Below, piece by piece: positions 63,228 through 64,000 of a DNA stretch of 64,000 nt; position 1 is the first letter of the stretch; each line of letters starts with the position of its first letter. Origin of the DNA: Comamonadaceae bacterium (GTDB taxonomy: Bacteria > Pseudomonadota > Gammaproteobacteria > Burkholderiales > Burkholderiaceae_C); contig CANGIQ010000013.1 in NCBI GenBank assembly GCA_947453965.1, positions 1-64,000 on the forward strand, in the 5' to 3' direction. A program made the translations under genes and the position numbers. Under the pieces are notes generated by a model. The model did no database searches. It saw only the letters and a program-made list of their open reading frames with translations, and was not told the origin of the DNA.

Positions 63228-64000
63228 TTAAAAAAACGAATGCAGTCGCACAAACACCTGCATCACCACCAATCCCAGCAAGAAGCCCACGCCACACCAG
63301 AGGAGGCGCTGTAACAAACGATTGGTACGCCGCTGCTCTTCAATCAGCAGTTGCAGCTGGCCTTGGCCATCGTTTTGGCGGTGCTTCAAAAAGTCGTGCA
63401 CCAGGCGCGGCAACTCGGGCAAGAGCTTGGCGTAGCGCGGCGCTTCGGCGACCAATTGGTGCCAGAGTTTTTTAGGGCCCACTTGGTCAATCATCCACTT
63501 TTCCAAGAAGGGCTTGGCCGTGCTCCACAAGTCCAGCTCGGGATCGAGCTGACGGCCCAAGCCTTCGATGTTGAGCAAGGTTTTTTGCAGCAACACCAGC
63601 TGCGGTTGAATTTCGACATTGAAGCGACGCGAGGTTTGGAACAAGCGCATCAGCACCATGCCGAGGGAAATTTCCTTCAAGGGCCGGTCAAAGTAAGGTT
63701 CGCACACGGCACGAATGGCCGACTCCAACTCGTCCACCCGGGTGTCCGCAGGCACCCAGCCCGACTCCACATGCAACTCGGCCACGCGTTTGTAGTCGCG
63801 TCTGAAAAAGGCGGTGAAGTTTTGCGCCAAATACTCTTTGTCGTATTCGGTCAGCGTGCCCACGATGCCAAAGTCCAGTGACACATAGCGGCCGAAGGTG
63901 GCTGGGTCCAAGCTGACTTGGATGTTGCCCGGGTGCATATCGGCATGGAAAAAGCCATCGCGAAACACCTGGGTGAAAAAGATGGTCACGCCATCGCGCG
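63228..64000 (-). CDS. ubiB: UbiB/ABC1-family protein kinase-like, 3' part
   Basis: This is the C-terminal about 256 residues of a UbiB protein, a kinase-like ATPase required for ubiquinone synthesis; the frame stays open to the window edge, so the N-terminus is missing. The catalytic loop is [14 protein letters not shown] near the edge, followed by the DFG-like [10 protein letters not shown]. The C-terminal two hydrophobic helices ([22 protein letters not shown]) anchor it in the membrane, as in E. coli UbiB. Confidence 0.93.
   Translation of the reverse strand, partial: RDGVTIFFTQVFRDGFFHADMHPGNIQVSLDPATFGRYVSLDFGIVGTLTEYDKEYLAQNFTAFFRRDYKRVAELHVESGWVPADTRVDELESAIRAVCEPYFDRPLKEISLGMVLMRLFQTSRRFNVEIQPQLVLLQKTLLNIEGLGRQLDPELDLWSTAKPFLEKWMIDQVGPKKLWHQLVAEAPRYAKLLPELPRLVHDFLKHRQNDGQGQLQLLIEEQRRTNRLLQRLLWCGVGFLLGLVVMQVFVRLHSFF

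Overview
This 64 kb window looks like a chromosomal segment of a betaproteobacterium in the order Burkholderiales, most likely family Comamonadaceae. A freshwater Limnohabitans/Rhodoferax-like lineage is my guess from protein flavour only. The signs are Bug-type (tripartite tricarboxylate) binding proteins, the aerobic benzoyl-CoA (box) pathway, conserved gene pairs such as fkpB-like/ispH and grxC-secB-gpsA, and a DUF502-aspS run. I see no phage, insertion sequence, integrase or CRISPR array. Coding density is very high. Most starts could be fixed by 4-nt overlaps or a visible Shine-Dalgarno sequence.

Layout. 1-2.1 kb: the end of a 5-oxoprolinase operon (pxpB partial, pxpC) and a TSUP exporter. 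2.1-4.9 kb: a divergent LysR regulator, an SbtA-type bicarbonate transporter and a DUF6671 protein. 4.95-9.9 kb: tRNA-Ser(CGA) directly behind serS, a HigBA toxin-antitoxin pair, ispH with an FKBP isomerase, radC and an Smr protein. 9.9-13.9 kb: truncated haemoglobin, a large FtsX-type permease and fdhD. 14-23.5 kb: a respiratory periplasmic formate dehydrogenase cluster with its Tat/TorD accessories, a polyferredoxin, DUF3305 and DUF3306. 23.6-29.2 kb: boxA, boxB, boxC and the BoxR regulator. 29.3-32 kb: BrnTA, apbC, a histidine phosphatase and a cupin. 32-38 kb: metG, a SulP transporter, scpA and panC. 37.9-38.2 kb: a structured non-coding block of paired hairpins. 38.2-44.6 kb: gpsA, secB, grxC, a rhodanese, gpmA, a C-terminal processing protease, a MoeB/ThiF protein, a nuclease and MarR. 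44.7-49.7 kb: two Bug binding proteins, a sulfatase and a second SulP. 49.7-51.7 kb: HicAB and an SOS-type Y-family polymerase. 51.7-56.6 kb: DUF429, a DMT transporter, a BLUF photoreceptor, folE, clsB and an endonuclease. 56.7-64 kb: a methyltransferase, a hydrolase, aspS, DUF502, an FmdB zinc ribbon, a sodium symporter and the end of ubiB.

How the genes fit together. The box enzymes epoxidise benzoyl-CoA and cleave the ring, and BoxC releases formate. The formate dehydrogenase cluster lies immediately downstream on the same strand, so carbon and electron flow from benzoate could be linked in one 18 kb stretch. Arrays of TGCA half-sites upstream of both boxC and boxR fit BoxR/BzdR-type control. 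Three type II toxin-antitoxin modules (HigBA, BrnTA, HicAB) each have an inverted repeat just upstream; the one shared by hicA and the Y-family polymerase is a perfect LexA-type box.

The most unusual non-coding signal is between panC and gpsA: two 75-nt inverted hairpins with an identical 23-nt loop core and diverged but still fully paired stems.
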